DNA of 64,000 bases from Mycobacteriaceae bacterium (GCA_028726465.1 JAQYQB010000012.1:124001-188000); one strand, 5' to 3'; shown: positions 42,328 to 52,099, numbered from the stretch's first letter. Notes: generated from the sequence alone by a model not told the origin. Program-made: numbers and translations.

Positions 42328-42659
42328 ATCGGTTCGCCGGTTGAGTCATAGGCCCCGGAGCTTTCGTTCCGGGGCAGCTGGCGACATTCCTGTTCCTCGG
42401 CATCGCCGAAACGGCTGACGTAGAGGCCCGCATCGCGCTGGGCCTCTTTTTCTGTCTGGCCGTTGCCAATCACCGTGCCCACAACGCGCGTGTCACCGGC
42501 CGCTCCCGGGCCTTCCACCGCGCATTCGACGGTCACTCCCACCTTCTGGGCGGGCACCGACTCCGACTCATCTTCGCCAAAGGACTGGCCGACCACGGGG
42601 ACGGCGATAGCCACCGCCGCGACCGCGCCCGCCGCTGCGACTGCGTATCCTCGCTTCAT
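42324..42659 (-). CDS. Small exported protein of unknown function
   Basis: A 111-residue protein with an N-terminal signal or anchor (MKRGYAVAAAGAVAAVAIAV) and a hydrophilic acidic remainder with two cysteines (VECAVEGPG, ECRQLPR) that could form a disulfide. There is no lipobox and no known domain. It is encoded antisense-tail to dprE2 with 4 nt overlap and divergently from aftA. An AGAGAG sequence serves as its ribosome site. Confidence 0.65.
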   Translation of the reverse strand: MKRGYAVAAAGAVAAVAIAVPVVGQSFGEDESESVPAQKVGVTVECAVEGPGAAGDTRVVGTVIGNGQTEKEAQRDAGLYVSRFGDAEEQECRQLPRNESSGAYDSTGEPI

Positions 42660-42809
42660 AGTTTCTCTCTAGTTCTGATCACGGTAACCGCGTATCACCG
42701 TACCTAAGATCCCTGGTGCTGTATAGCGACGTACGCAGCCTCGTCCAGTATCCCCGTTCGCAGCGTGCGCTATGAGGAACGAGCCGCGCTATATGAGAAA
42801 CTAGAGAGC

Positions 42810-44792
42810 ATGTCCACTGAGTCCACCGTGACAACTCCTTCCGCACCTGCCTCCGCCCGGCCGCTGTCCCAGTTCGGCGATCACCGCGATGAGCTCGGCC
42901 GTGGGCCGGCGCTGCTGGCCATCCTGCTCGCCGCGCTGGGCGGCGGGCTGGTCACCCTGGCCGGCTGGGCAGTCTTCCGCTCGGTGTCCCTGCCGGCGTT
43001 TTCGACCTCGATGGTCACGCGCGCGTTGGCCACGGTAGGTATTGTCGCCACGCTGGTGGTGGTAGGCGTCCTGCTGTTTTTCTGGATCCGGGACGAGCAC
43101 TCGGCCGGCCCGCGCCCGCGCTGGCGCGCCTGGCTGACCACCGTCGTGTCCTACCTTTCCCCGGCGCTGCTGGTGCTGTCCTCCATCGGCTTGCCGCTGT
43201 CGGCCAGCCGCCTGTGGCTGGCCGGCATCCAGGTCGACCAGGTCTTCCGCACGCAGTTCCTGACGCGGATGGCGGATACCGCCACGCACGCGGACATGAA
43301 CTACCTGGATCTGCCCACCTTCTACCCGATGGGCTGGTTCTGGTTGGGCGGGCGCCTGGCCAACGTGCTGGGCATTCCCGGCTGGGAGGTCTTCCAGCCC
43401 TGGGCGCTAATCTCCCTGGCCATGTGCGGGTGCCTCCTGGTGCCTCTGTGGCAGCGCCTGGTCGGCTCCCTGCCCGTAGCCACCGCTATCGCGCTGACCA
43501 CCACGGCCGTGACGCTGACCATTGCCGCCGAAGAGCCCTATTCCGCCGTCATCGCGATGGGCGTGCCGGCGGCGGCCTTCCTGTGCTCCCGGGCCTTCCA
43601 CGGCTCCTGGCTGTCCACGCTAGGCCTGGCGCTCTTCCTGGGCGCTTCGGCCTCCTTCTACACCCTGTTCACCGGCGCGATCTCCCTGACCGTCGTCAGC
43701 TTCGTGGCCATCATTACCGCGGTGCTGGAGCGGCGCTGGGAGCCCATCGTGCGCCTGATCTGCATCGGAGTCGGCTCGCTGGCCCTGGCCGCCATCTGCT
43801 GGGGCCCGTACGTCCTCGGCGTGCTGCGCTCCGATGTCCCCATCAACTCCACCGCGCAGCACTACCTGCCGGAAGAGGGCACGCAGATCCCGGTGCCCTT
43901 CCTGGCCCCGACCATCATCGGGCTGCTCTGCCTCATCGGCCTGGTGTACCTGTTCCTGCGCCAGAACAACCGCGACATCCGGACCCTGGGCTGGGCGCTC
44001 GGCGGCGCCTACCTGTGGATCGCGGCATCGATGGTGCTGACCCTGCTGGGCAGCACGCTGCTCGGCTTCCGCCTGGAAATCCTCGTGGTCCTCATCATGG
44101 CCACCGCCGGCGTCCTGGCGCTGGCCGAGGTGCGCATGCACGGCATCGACAAGCTCTGGCCGCAGGGCTTTAGCCCCGCCACCAACCGCCGCATCACCGC
44201 CGCGTTCATGGCCGTGTTAGTGCTGGGCGGGGTCTTTTACGCCCAGCGCATTCCCGAGGAAAACGAGTCCGCCATCGATCACGCCTACACGGACACCGAC
44301 GGCTACGGCGAGCGCGCCGACCGCTACACCAGCGACTCCTCCGGCCACTACCAGGAGATCCAGCGCTTCCTGGAAGACCACGGGGTAGTGCCCAACGAAT
44401 CCGTGATGCTCACCGACGAAAAGCTGTTCATGGCCTACCACCCCTACTGGGGCTTTAACGCCTTCACCTCGCACTACGCCAACCCGCTGGGCCAGTTCGA
44501 CGCCCGCAACGAGCAGATCGAGACCTGGGCCAACGACTCCTGGGACCAGACCCCGGAGGAGTTCCTCGACGCCCTGGACTCGGCCCCCTGGCGCGGGCCG
44601 GACGCCATGCTCTTCCGCGGCAGCCTGGAAGACTCCGCCGACGGCTTCAAGACCCACCTGGCCGAGGACATCTACCCGAACCAGCCGAACGTGCGCTACC
44701 GGGCCGTCTTCTTCGACTCCGAGGTCTTCGACGAGGCGCACTGGGCGATGGAACAGGTCGGCCCCTTCGTGGTCGCCGTCCGCACGGATTAG
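42810..44792 (+). CDS. aftA: Arabinofuranosyltransferase AftA
   Basis: A 660-residue GT-C membrane enzyme that primes the galactan with the first arabinofuranose from decaprenyl-phospho-arabinose. It has about 11-13 helices from residue 50 and a C-terminal extracytoplasmic domain (from about 490, with FFDSEVFDEAHWAMEQVGPF). Conserved loop residues include FRTQFLTRMADTATHADMNY and LPTFYPMGWFWLGGR, the acidic catalytic region. The ATG at 42810 is preferred; a GTG at 42765 would extend it by 15 residues. emb follows after 58 nt. Confidence 0.9.
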   Translation: MSTESTVTTPSAPASARPLSQFGDHRDELGRGPALLAILLAALGGGLVTLAGWAVFRSVSLPAFSTSMVTRALATVGIVATLVVVGVLLFFWIRDEHSAGPRPRWRAWLTTVVSYLSPALLVLSSIGLPLSASRLWLAGIQVDQVFRTQFLTRMADTATHADMNYLDLPTFYPMGWFWLGGRLANVLGIPGWEVFQPWALISLAMCGCLLVPLWQRLVGSLPVATAIALTTTAVTLTIAAEEPYSAVIAMGVPAAAFLCSRAFHGSWLSTLGLALFLGASASFYTLFTGAISLTVVSFVAIITAVLERRWEPIVRLICIGVGSLALAAICWGPYVLGVLRSDVPINSTAQHYLPEEGTQIPVPFLAPTIIGLLCLIGLVYLFLRQNNRDIRTLGWALGGAYLWIAASMVLTLLGSTLLGFRLEILVVLIMATAGVLALAEVRMHGIDKLWPQGFSPATNRRITAAFMAVLVLGGVFYAQRIPEENESAIDHAYTDTDGYGERADRYTSDSSGHYQEIQRFLEDHGVVPNESVMLTDEKLFMAYHPYWGFNAFTSHYANPLGQFDARNEQIETWANDSWDQTPEEFLDALDSAPWRGPDAMLFRGSLEDSADGFKTHLAEDIYPNQPNVRYRAVFFDSEVFDEAHWAMEQVGPFVVAVRTD

Positions 44793-44837
44793 CCGGCGGA
44801 AGGTATGCCGCGACATGGAGTTTTAGCCGCGGTGCCG

Positions 44838-44843
44838 TAAACT
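44838..44843 (+). promoter_or_regulatory. -10 box of emb (leaderless)
   Basis: TAAACT ends 7 nt before the GTG at 44851, so emb probably has its own leaderless promoter in addition to read-through from aftA. Confidence 0.5.
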
Positions 44844-44850
44844 ATTCGCC

Positions 44851-47800
44851 GTGTCAGATAGCCTCGCAACTCCGTATACGCCAGCCGAACCCACCAGCCA
44901 CGGCTCCCCCGCCCCCGGGTGGCTCCGTCTTAGCGCCATCGTGGCGGGCCTGGTGGGCTTCGTGCTGTTTATCGCCACGCCGCTGCTGCCGGTCAACCAG
45001 GTCCAGTCCTCGTTCAGCTGGCCCAGCGACGACTCGCTGAACTCGGTCAACGCGCCGCTCATTTCCTTGGCGCCGGAACAGCTGGAGGCCGATATCCCGG
45101 TCTCCGCTATCGACCAACTGCGCGAGGGGCAGACCCAGCTCTTCGGCACGCTGCCGGCCTCCTCCAAGGAGGCCACCGACCGCGGCCTCTTCGTCAACGC
45201 GGGCGACTTCGGCCTGTCGGTCAGCTCCCTGAACGAGGTCGTGCTCTCCCTGACCCCGGATCAGATGGAGCGCCTGGACGACAAGGACGTCATCCACATC
45301 TCCTCGACCGAGGACGAGACCACCGTCAAGGTGGGCCCGTTCTCCCAGTCGATCGATGACGACGACCTGCGCCCGCAGGTCACCGGCGCCTACTCGGAGA
45401 TCGAAGACACCCCGGAAAACCTCGCCCAGCTGCGCGCGGACGGGCTCGACGTCCAGGTCGAGATCAACTCGCGGTTTACCTCTTCGCCCACCCTGATCAA
45501 GTCGCTGGCCATGTGGGGCGGCCTCGCGATGGTGCTGGTCAGCCTGTTCACGCTGTGGCGCATCGACCGCTTGGACGGCAAGCGCCCGGGCTTCGTGCCG
45601 GAGTCCTGGAAGAAGATCCGCCCGCTGGACGGCGTGGTCGCCGCGGTGCTGGTCTTCTGGCATATCTTCGGCGCCAACACCTCCGACGACGGCTTCATCC
45701 TGACCATGGGGCGGGTCTCGGAGAACGCGGACTACATGGCCAACTACTACCGCTGGTACGGCGTGCCGGAGTCACCGTTCGGTTCCCCGTACTACGACCT
45801 GGTGGCCTTCCTGTCCCAGATTTCCGCGACCTCGGTCTTCATGCGCCTGCCCGCGCTGGTCTCCGCGTTTCTCATCTGGTTCATCCTCTCGCGCGAACTG
45901 CTCCCCCGCTTCGGCGAGCTGATTGACTCGCGCCGCGTGGCCCACTGGACCGCGGCGTTGATGTTCCTGGCTTTCTGGCTGCCGTACAACAACGGTGTCC
46001 GCCCGGAACCGGTCATCGCGCTCGGCGTGATTTTCACCTGGGCCTCCTTTGAGCGCGCCATCGCCACGCGCCGTCTGCTGCCCGCGGCCGTGGGCACCAT
46101 CGCCGCCACGCTGACCCTGGGCGCGGGCCCGACCGGCCTGTTCGCCGTCGGCGTTTTCCTGGTCTGCCTGCCGCAGCTGTTCAAGATCATGCGCGAGCGC
46201 CTGCCGCTGCTGGGCGGCGGGGCCACCGGCTGGCTGAGCATGATCGCTCCCTTCCTGGCCTCCGGCACGGCAATCTTCGTGGCCGTCTTCGGCGACCAGA
46301 CCCTGGCCGCGGTGATGGAGTCCATCCGCGTGCGCTCCGAGGTCGGCCCGGCGCTGCCGTGGTACTCCGAGTACGTGCGCTACTCCACGCTGTTCCAGCA
46401 GTCCGTGGACGGCTCCATGACCCGCCGCTTCGCCATGTTCACCATGCTGTTCTGCCTGGTGCTCATCATCTACGCCTACATCAAGGACCACCGCGTGGCG
46501 GGCGCGCCGCAGGACATCACCCGGCGCCTGTTGCTCATCGTGGCCATGTCCATGTTCTTCCTGCTGTTCACCCCGACCAAGTGGACCCACCACTTCGGCA
46601 TCTACGCCGGGGTGGCCGGCGTCATCGCCGCGCTCGGTGCGGTGGTCTTGTCTCAGATCGCGCTGAAGTCGCCGCGGGCGAGGACCTTCTCCCTGGCCGC
46701 TGTGGTTATCCTGCTGGCCTTCTCCACCGCCGGCTGGAATGCCTGGTGGTATGTCTCCTCCTTCGGCGTGCCGTGGTGGGACCGCACCATCCAGTTCCGG
46801 GCCATCGAGGCCAACACCGTGCTGCTGGCCATCGGGCTGATCCTCGTAGGCATAGGCATCTGGCAGTCCTTCCGCCACAACTCGCGCAAGGCGAAGGCCG
46901 AGGCCGCCGGCGCCACCGACGAATTCGCACGCCAAGAGGCCGCCCGGGTGTCCCGCTGGGCCGGGGTCATGTCGGCGCCTATCGCGCTGGCCTGCGCGTT
47001 CATCGTGGGTATCTCCGTGGCCTCCTTCGCCAAGGCCTATGTCGACCAGTACCCGGCCTACAGCGTGGGCAAGGGCAACACCCAGGCCCTGGCGGGCAAG
47101 ACCTGCTCGCTGTCGGATGAAGCCATGATCGAGACCAATACCAACGACGCCTTCCTGGCCCCGATAGACGGCGACTTGGGTGACTCCTTAACCGATCCGG
47201 ACAAGGACAACTACGGTTTCGACCCCAACGGCATCCCGGAGGATATCGAGCCGGAGGCGCAGAACTCCGCGTCGGTCGGCGCTATCGGTGACTCCGGCTC
47301 GGCCGGTTCCGCCGCCTCCGGCGGCAACCGTTCCGCCGGCGGGGACGTCTCCGACTCGGACGCTACCGGTTCCGACGACTCCGAGGACTCCAGCCACAAG
47401 GACTCCGCCAGCAAGGCGGCCGAGGAATCCGGCGCCTCCGAGGGCGGTTCCCGCGACACCACGGGCGTCAACGGCTCGGTCAAGCACCTGCCGTTCAACT
47501 TCGACTACCACCAGGTACCGGTCTTAGGCTCCTACAACGAAGGCCAGAACTCGACCGCGAAACTGACCACCAAGTGGTTTAACCTGCCCGAGGAGAAGGA
47601 AAACTCCCCGCTGATCACCGTCGGCGTGGCCGGCAAGATCCACCACCACGACGTCAACGGCGTGGAGCAGGAGGGCATGGACGTCACCCTCGAATACGGC
47701 ACCGCGGACGAGACCGGGCGCGTCTCCAACACCGGCGAGGTTGAGATGATGGACGTCGGCGCCACCCCGAAGTGGCGCAACCTGCGCTACCCGCTGGCCG

Positions 47801-48309
47801 ACATCCCGGACGAGGCCAACGTCGTGCGCATCGTCGCCGTGGACGACTCCACTAACGAGGACGACTGGGTCGCCGTGACCCCGCCCCGCGTGCCGGAGCT
47901 GACCAGCATGACCTCGCGCTTCGACAGCTCCCGCCCGGCCCTGCTGGACTGGTCCACCGCCTTGCAGTTCCCCTGCCAGCGCACCTTCGACCACTACGCC
48001 GGCGTGACCGAGATTCCGGAATTCCGCATCCTGCCGGACGCTCCGGCGCAGACCTCCCTGACCGACTTCCAGTCCTTCAGCGGCGGCGGCGCCATGTCCA
48101 CCTCGGAGGCCGTGAACTACTCCTACGAAATCCCCAGCTACCTCAACAATGATTGGGACCGCGACTGGGGCTCCATCTACAAATACGAGTTGCGCACCAA
48201 CTCCGAGGGCATCGCCCCGGACAAGGCCGATATCAATCTGGAAGACATCACCCGCTCCGGCTGGTGGAAGAACTCCGAGATGAACGTCCGCCCCGAGGGC
48301 GAAGAATAG
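44851..48309 (+). CDS. emb: Arabinosyltransferase Emb (EmbA/B/C family)
   Basis: A 1152-residue GT-C arabinosyltransferase, the ethambutol target, that extends arabinan after AftA. After a first helix there is an N-terminal extracytoplasmic domain (about 50-210). The helical core follows with the catalytic Asp pair and ethambutol region in FGANTSDDGFILTMGRVSEN, and the conserved WTHHFG motif in TPTKWTHHFGIYAG. The C-terminal carbohydrate-binding domain starts near 730. A low-complexity Ser/Gly/Asp/Glu segment at about 808-870 interrupts the C-terminal domain. Only one emb gene is present, as in corynebacteria. A strong terminator (48319-48349) ends the locus. Confidence 0.94.
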   Translation: MSDSLATPYTPAEPTSHGSPAPGWLRLSAIVAGLVGFVLFIATPLLPVNQVQSSFSWPSDDSLNSVNAPLISLAPEQLEADIPVSAIDQLREGQTQLFGTLPASSKEATDRGLFVNAGDFGLSVSSLNEVVLSLTPDQMERLDDKDVIHISSTEDETTVKVGPFSQSIDDDDLRPQVTGAYSEIEDTPENLAQLRADGLDVQVEINSRFTSSPTLIKSLAMWGGLAMVLVSLFTLWRIDRLDGKRPGFVPESWKKIRPLDGVVAAVLVFWHIFGANTSDDGFILTMGRVSENADYMANYYRWYGVPESPFGSPYYDLVAFLSQISATSVFMRLPALVSAFLIWFILSRELLPRFGELIDSRRVAHWTAALMFLAFWLPYNNGVRPEPVIALGVIFTWASFERAIATRRLLPAAVGTIAATLTLGAGPTGLFAVGVFLVCLPQLFKIMRERLPLLGGGATGWLSMIAPFLASGTAIFVAVFGDQTLAAVMESIRVRSEVGPALPWYSEYVRYSTLFQQSVDGSMTRRFAMFTMLFCLVLIIYAYIKDHRVAGAPQDITRRLLLIVAMSMFFLLFTPTKWTHHFGIYAGVAGVIAALGAVVLSQIALKSPRARTFSLAAVVILLAFSTAGWNAWWYVSSFGVPWWDRTIQFRAIEANTVLLAIGLILVGIGIWQSFRHNSRKAKAEAAGATDEFARQEAARVSRWAGVMSAPIALACAFIVGISVASFAKAYVDQYPAYSVGKGNTQALAGKTCSLSDEAMIETNTNDAFLAPIDGDLGDSLTDPDKDNYGFDPNGIPEDIEPEAQNSASVGAIGDSGSAGSAASGGNRSAGGDVSDSDATGSDDSEDSSHKDSASKAAEESGASEGGSRDTTGVNGSVKHLPFNFDYHQVPVLGSYNEGQNSTAKLTTKWFNLPEEKENSPLITVGVAGKIHHHDVNGVEQEGMDVTLEYGTADETGRVSNTGEVEMMDVGATPKWRNLRYPLADIPDEANVVRIVAVDDSTNEDDWVAVTPPRVPELTSMTSRFDSSRPALLDWSTALQFPCQRTFDHYAGVTEIPEFRILPDAPAQTSLTDFQSFSGGGAMSTSEAVNYSYEIPSYLNNDWDRDWGSIYKYELRTNSEGIAPDKADINLEDITRSGWWKNSEMNVRPEGEE

Positions 48310-48318
48310 ACCTCCGCA

Positions 48319-48349
48319 CCCGCCTCAGCTAAAAACCGGCTGAGGCGGG
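48319..48349. terminator. Terminator behind emb, shared with the convergent small gene
   Basis: CCCGCCTCAG (48319-48328) and CTGAGGCGGG (48340-48349) form a perfect 10-bp stem. The minus-strand small gene ends at 48350, directly beside it. Confidence 0.85.
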
Positions 48350-48514
48350 TTATTTCTGGAAACGCTTAGTCAGGACATAAACCCCCATGGCCGCAGCGTA
48401 GGATACCGCCACGAGCACCACCGAGCGCTCCACGGAAGCAAACCCATCGAAGGTAACCCCACCGATGGAAAAGACCAGCATGAAGGCGAGTAAGGCGTTG
48501 AAATATGGGGTCAT
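48350..48514 (-). CDS. Small two-helix membrane protein (54 residues)
   Basis: A 54-residue open frame on the minus strand, MTPYFNALLAFMLVFSIGGV to VYVLTKRFQK. It has two hydrophobic stretches (7-20 and 31-47) separated by TFDGFASVER, and a basic C terminus. A strong AGGAGG lies 7 nt before the ATG, and the frame ends exactly at the shared terminator, both of which support real translation. I do not recognise a family. Confidence 0.65.
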   Translation of the reverse strand: MTPYFNALLAFMLVFSIGGVTFDGFASVERSVVLVAVSYAAAMGVYVLTKRFQK

Positions 48515-48669
48515 GTGCTGTCCTCCTGCTGTGGCTTAGTCAATGAACAAGGGCCAGCGTAGCAGAGGCATGAATTTGCTATCGAAAACTATTTCGAAGT
48601 AAAACGCCCGGGTGTCCAGCGCTTTTTCTACACTCTTTTCATCTTTACTGTCTCATCTAGGGAGGACCC

Positions 48670-49254
48670 ATGAAGAGAGTCTTCACCCTTGTTCTACTGT
48701 CCGCCACGGCCCTTAGCGCTGCTGCCTGCTCGAGCGAGGAGCAAACAGACAACGCTGGGGAGACGATCTCCGCCGCAGCGCCCAGTACCACAAATGCCCC
48801 GGCCAACGAGTCCCAGACAATCGAGTTTGGCACTCCCTTCGAGACCTCCTCGCTGCCCGACAACGAGGCCTATCTCACCATCACCGACGCCACCGTGGGC
48901 GAGGAGTGCCACTACGGCACCTACGGGGTTCCCGAGCAGGACGATCTCGCCTCGGGCAAGCAATACCTGCAGGTGTGGGGAGAATTCGACGTCCAGAAGC
49001 TGGACAACCCCATGAGCGCTAATGGCGCGATGCTCAAGGGGCCGGAAATCATCGACGACGAGGGCTTCACCCAGGAAGCCGACTTCGCCGTCGACTGCCA
49101 GATGGCCACGGACGGCGCGGAAGATTGGTTCGTCATCCGGCACGGGGGCGAGAAGTCCCGCATCTACGGGGCCTTCGTCATCCCGAACAACGCGAAGCAG
49201 GTGAAACTCTATGGTCGGACCATGGATGTCGCACCTGCTACCCAGGAAAGCTAA
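48670..49254 (+). CDS. Lipoprotein of unknown function
   Basis: A 194-residue lipoprotein: basic start MKRVFTLVLLSATA, lipobox LSAAAC with the acylated Cys at about residue 20, then a Ser/Thr/Pro/Ala linker. The folded part (from about residue 50; ETSSLPDNEAYLTITDATVG, YLQVWGEFDVQKLD) has the beta-rich look of DUF4352-type extracytoplasmic proteins and two Cys that may pair. ATG follows GGGAGGA. Function is unknown. Confidence 0.8.
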   Translation: MKRVFTLVLLSATALSAAACSSEEQTDNAGETISAAAPSTTNAPANESQTIEFGTPFETSSLPDNEAYLTITDATVGEECHYGTYGVPEQDDLASGKQYLQVWGEFDVQKLDNPMSANGAMLKGPEIIDDEGFTQEADFAVDCQMATDGAEDWFVIRHGGEKSRIYGAFVIPNNAKQVKLYGRTMDVAPATQES

Positions 49255-49259
49255 TTGCG

Positions 49260-50162
49260 TTAGCTCACCCCGCGGAGAAACTCCGCAACGTCACGGATGC
49301 GCTGACGCATGACAGTCGGGGTCTGGAAGCGGTGCCGCCCGGCGTAGTCCCGGGTGGTGATGTGGCTGCCTTTAACGTCCGGGTGGGCGGCGACCTCGTC
49401 CTGGCGGGCGAGCTGGAGGAAGGTTGACGGCCAGCTCTCCGGGTCGGGGAGCTCGTGCCCTGCGCGCAGCTCGTCCGGCAGGGCCGCCAGGGCGCCGAAG
49501 TCCGGGAAGGTGAGCACGAGGGCATCGGCAAGCGGGGCGGCGAGTGCGGCCAGTGCGGCGCCGGAGGAATAACCCCAGACCACGACCTTGTCCGCGCCCT
49601 GGTCGCGGCAGTACTCGACCGCCTTGGCTACCGCCTCGAGCATCTGCCCGACCGAGTGTTGCGGCACCAGCGGGTAGTCCAGGTCCACCGCGTGAGCCCC
49701 GCTCAGCCCGACCGCGGCGGCGACCTCCGGGCGCCACTGCATGTCCAGGGCGCTACCGGAACCGCGCCACCAGCCGCCCGAGTGCAGGCTGACCACCCAG
49801 GTGCCCGAATGCGCGGTCTCCTGGGTGGAGGAGAACTGGCAGGCGGGGAGCTCGGGCAGGTCGGTCTGCTCCACGTCGCGGGTAAAAGCCACGCCCGGCA
49901 GGCTGTGGTCCACCCCGGTGCCCAGGACCATCATGGCCGCGTGGGTGACGCGGTCGGGCAGCTGAGCGCAGTAGTTGTCCGCCGGGGCCGGATCCCCCGC
50001 CCCGCCCTTCCACGGCGGGGTGAAGTCCGGCAGCTCGTAGTGGGCGTCGATATAGGAGGCCAGCTGTTCGAGCTGGGCGTCGTCGTCCAGCTGCCGGTCC
50101 TGGCCGCCGATGAACCATTCTTGGCCCTCGTCCAGGGGGCGCGCGTTATCCGGAGTGCTCAT
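49260..50162 (-). CDS. Alpha/beta-hydrolase (esterase-like)
   Basis: A 300-residue alpha/beta-hydrolase. The oxyanion-hole motif is LHSGGWWRGSG, in place of HGGGW, and the nucleophile elbow is GYSSGAALAAL. Late candidates for the acid and His are in FPDFG and AGRHRFQTP. This pattern fits the hormone-sensitive-lipase/acetyl-esterase side of the family. No signal peptide is present, so it is cytoplasmic. The substrate is unknown. It is 2 nt downstream of the M13 peptidase gene and probably co-transcribed. Confidence 0.78.
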   Translation of the reverse strand: MSTPDNARPLDEGQEWFIGGQDRQLDDDAQLEQLASYIDAHYELPDFTPPWKGGAGDPAPADNYCAQLPDRVTHAAMMVLGTGVDHSLPGVAFTRDVEQTDLPELPACQFSSTQETAHSGTWVVSLHSGGWWRGSGSALDMQWRPEVAAAVGLSGAHAVDLDYPLVPQHSVGQMLEAVAKAVEYCRDQGADKVVVWGYSSGAALAALAAPLADALVLTFPDFGALAALPDELRAGHELPDPESWPSTFLQLARQDEVAAHPDVKGSHITTRDYAGRHRFQTPTVMRQRIRDVAEFLRGVS

Positions 50163-50164
50163 AA

Positions 50165-52099
50165 CTACCAGATGGTCACGCGCTGCTCGGGGGCGACGTA
50201 CATCAGGGAATCGGCCGGCACGTCGAAGGCTTCGTAGAGCTCCGCGACGTTGGCGGCGATCAGGTTACAGCGGAACTCCGCCGGGGAGTGCGGATCAATG
50301 GCCAGGTACTGGGTGGCCATCTCCGGGCGGATGGCGGTACGCCAGACTCGCGCCCAGGCCAGGAACAGGCGCTGCAGGCCGGAGTAGTTCTGCTCGTAGA
50401 GCTCCGGCTCGGCGCCATCGACCTCGAAGGGGGCGAGTTTCTCGTGCGGATCGATGCCCTTGTCGCGGCAGTAGTTTTGGTAGGCCACCACGGCGATGCC
50501 CAGGCCGCCCAGGTCGCCGATGTTCTCCCCCAGGGTGAACTTGCCGTTGACGCCGGAGGACTCGATCCCGTTGTCCTTGAGCACCGTGGGCACCTGGCCG
50601 TCGAACTGCTCCACCAGCTGGGCGGTGAGCTTCTCAAACGCGGCGCGGTCCTCATCCGTCCACCAGGAGTTCAGGTTGCCCAGGCCGTCGTACTGCGAGC
50701 CCTGGTCGTCGAAGCCGTGGCCGATCTCGTGGCCGATGACCGCGCCGATAGCGCCGAAGTTCTCCGCGGCGTCCGCCTCCGGGTTGTAGAACGGCGGGCG
50801 CAGGATGGCCGCCGGGAAGGTGATGTCGTTGACCACCGGGTTGTAGAAAGCGTTCACGGTCTGCGGGGTGGTGACCCACTCGTCGCGGTCGGCCGGCTTG
50901 CCCACCTTGGACAGCTCGTAGTCGTGGGAGAAGGCCGCGCCGCGCCGCGCGTTGTCCACCAGGTCGGCGCCCGCGGGGCTAAAGCTTAAGTCCCCGTAGT
51001 CGCGCCAGGTATCCGGGTAGCCGATCTTCGCCTTGAACTGGCCCAGCTTCTCCAGCGCCCGCTCGCGGGTGGCCGGGGTCATCCACTCCAGGGTGCTAAT
51101 CCGCTCGCGGTAGGCGGCAATCAGGTAGTCCACCAGCTCGTCCATCTCCCGCTTGGAGGAGGCCGGGAAGTGCTTGTCCACGAAGGCGCGGCCGATCTCC
51201 TGCCCCACGAAGCTCTCCGCCAGGCCCACCGCGCGCTTCCAGCGGTCGCGCTGCTGGGTGGCCCCGGACAGGCGGGTGCCGTAGAACTCGAAGTTCTTCG
51301 CCCCCACCTTCTCCGGCAGCAGGGCGGCGCGGGAGAGCAGGATGTGCCAGGTGGCCCACAGCTGCCAGTCGGCGATCCGGTCCTCGGTAAACAGGCCGGC
51401 CAGGTGGTCGAAGTAGGACGGCATCATGGAGACCACGCGGCCGTCCTTGATTCCCCCGGCGCGCACGATGGTCTGCGCCACGCGGGGCACGTCCTTTAGC
51501 TCAACCGGGTTGTAGGTCTCCACCGCGTTGCGGGTGGCGACCACGTCCCAGTGGCCGGCGGCGATGTCGGTCTCCAACTGCACCACGCGCTGCGCGGCGA
51601 CCTCCGCGCCCAGACCGAAGAGGCGGGCCGGATCCAAAAAGCCCAGCATCTGCGCCACGTGCTCGGTGTAGGCGCGCAGGGTGTCCGCGTGCGCCTCCTC
51701 GCGGTAGTAGGCCTCGTCCGGCAGGCCCAGGCCCGACTGGATGAGGTAAGGGACGGCGTCCTCGGAGCCGGAATCCTTTTCCACCCAGAAGGTCACCGGG
51801 GCGCCCACGCCCTCGCGCTCGAGCTGGCCCAGGACTTCCGCCAGGGCGTCCATGTCCTCGACGGCCAGGCGGTCTAGGTCCTTATCCAACGGGGCGAGGC
51901 CGGCGCCGTTGACGCCGTCGACGTCCATGAAGGAGGCGTAAAGCGCGCCCGGGCGGGAGTCATCGCTTTGCACGATCTCGTGCACCATCTCCTCGGCCTC
52001 ATCGCGCAGGCCGTGGAACGTACCGTCCACGCCGCGATCGTCCGGGATGACGTGTGCGTCGAGCCAAGGTCCATTGACAAACTGGTAAAGGTCTTTCAT
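50165..52099 (-). CDS. M13-family zinc metallopeptidase (neprilysin/PepO-like)
   Basis: A 644-residue M13 peptidase that cleaves oligopeptides. The zinc site is HEIGHGFDDQG with the third ligand in GENIGDLGG; the substrate-binding motif is VNAFYNPVVNDI. No signal peptide or transmembrane segment is present, unlike eukaryotic members, so it acts in the cytoplasm. I start at the ATG at 52099 (MKDLYQFVNGPWLD), the conserved M13 beginning; the upstream frame extends into a non-coding stretch. Confidence 0.92.
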   Translation of the reverse strand: MKDLYQFVNGPWLDAHVIPDDRGVDGTFHGLRDEAEEMVHEIVQSDDSRPGALYASFMDVDGVNGAGLAPLDKDLDRLAVEDMDALAEVLGQLEREGVGAPVTFWVEKDSGSEDAVPYLIQSGLGLPDEAYYREEAHADTLRAYTEHVAQMLGFLDPARLFGLGAEVAAQRVVQLETDIAAGHWDVVATRNAVETYNPVELKDVPRVAQTIVRAGGIKDGRVVSMMPSYFDHLAGLFTEDRIADWQLWATWHILLSRAALLPEKVGAKNFEFYGTRLSGATQQRDRWKRAVGLAESFVGQEIGRAFVDKHFPASSKREMDELVDYLIAAYRERISTLEWMTPATRERALEKLGQFKAKIGYPDTWRDYGDLSFSPAGADLVDNARRGAAFSHDYELSKVGKPADRDEWVTTPQTVNAFYNPVVNDITFPAAILRPPFYNPEADAAENFGAIGAVIGHEIGHGFDDQGSQYDGLGNLNSWWTDEDRAAFEKLTAQLVEQFDGQVPTVLKDNGIESSGVNGKFTLGENIGDLGGLGIAVVAYQNYCRDKGIDPHEKLAPFEVDGAEPELYEQNYSGLQRLFLAWARVWRTAIRPEMATQYLAIDPHSPAEFRCNLIAANVAELYEAFDVPADSLMYVAPEQRVTIW

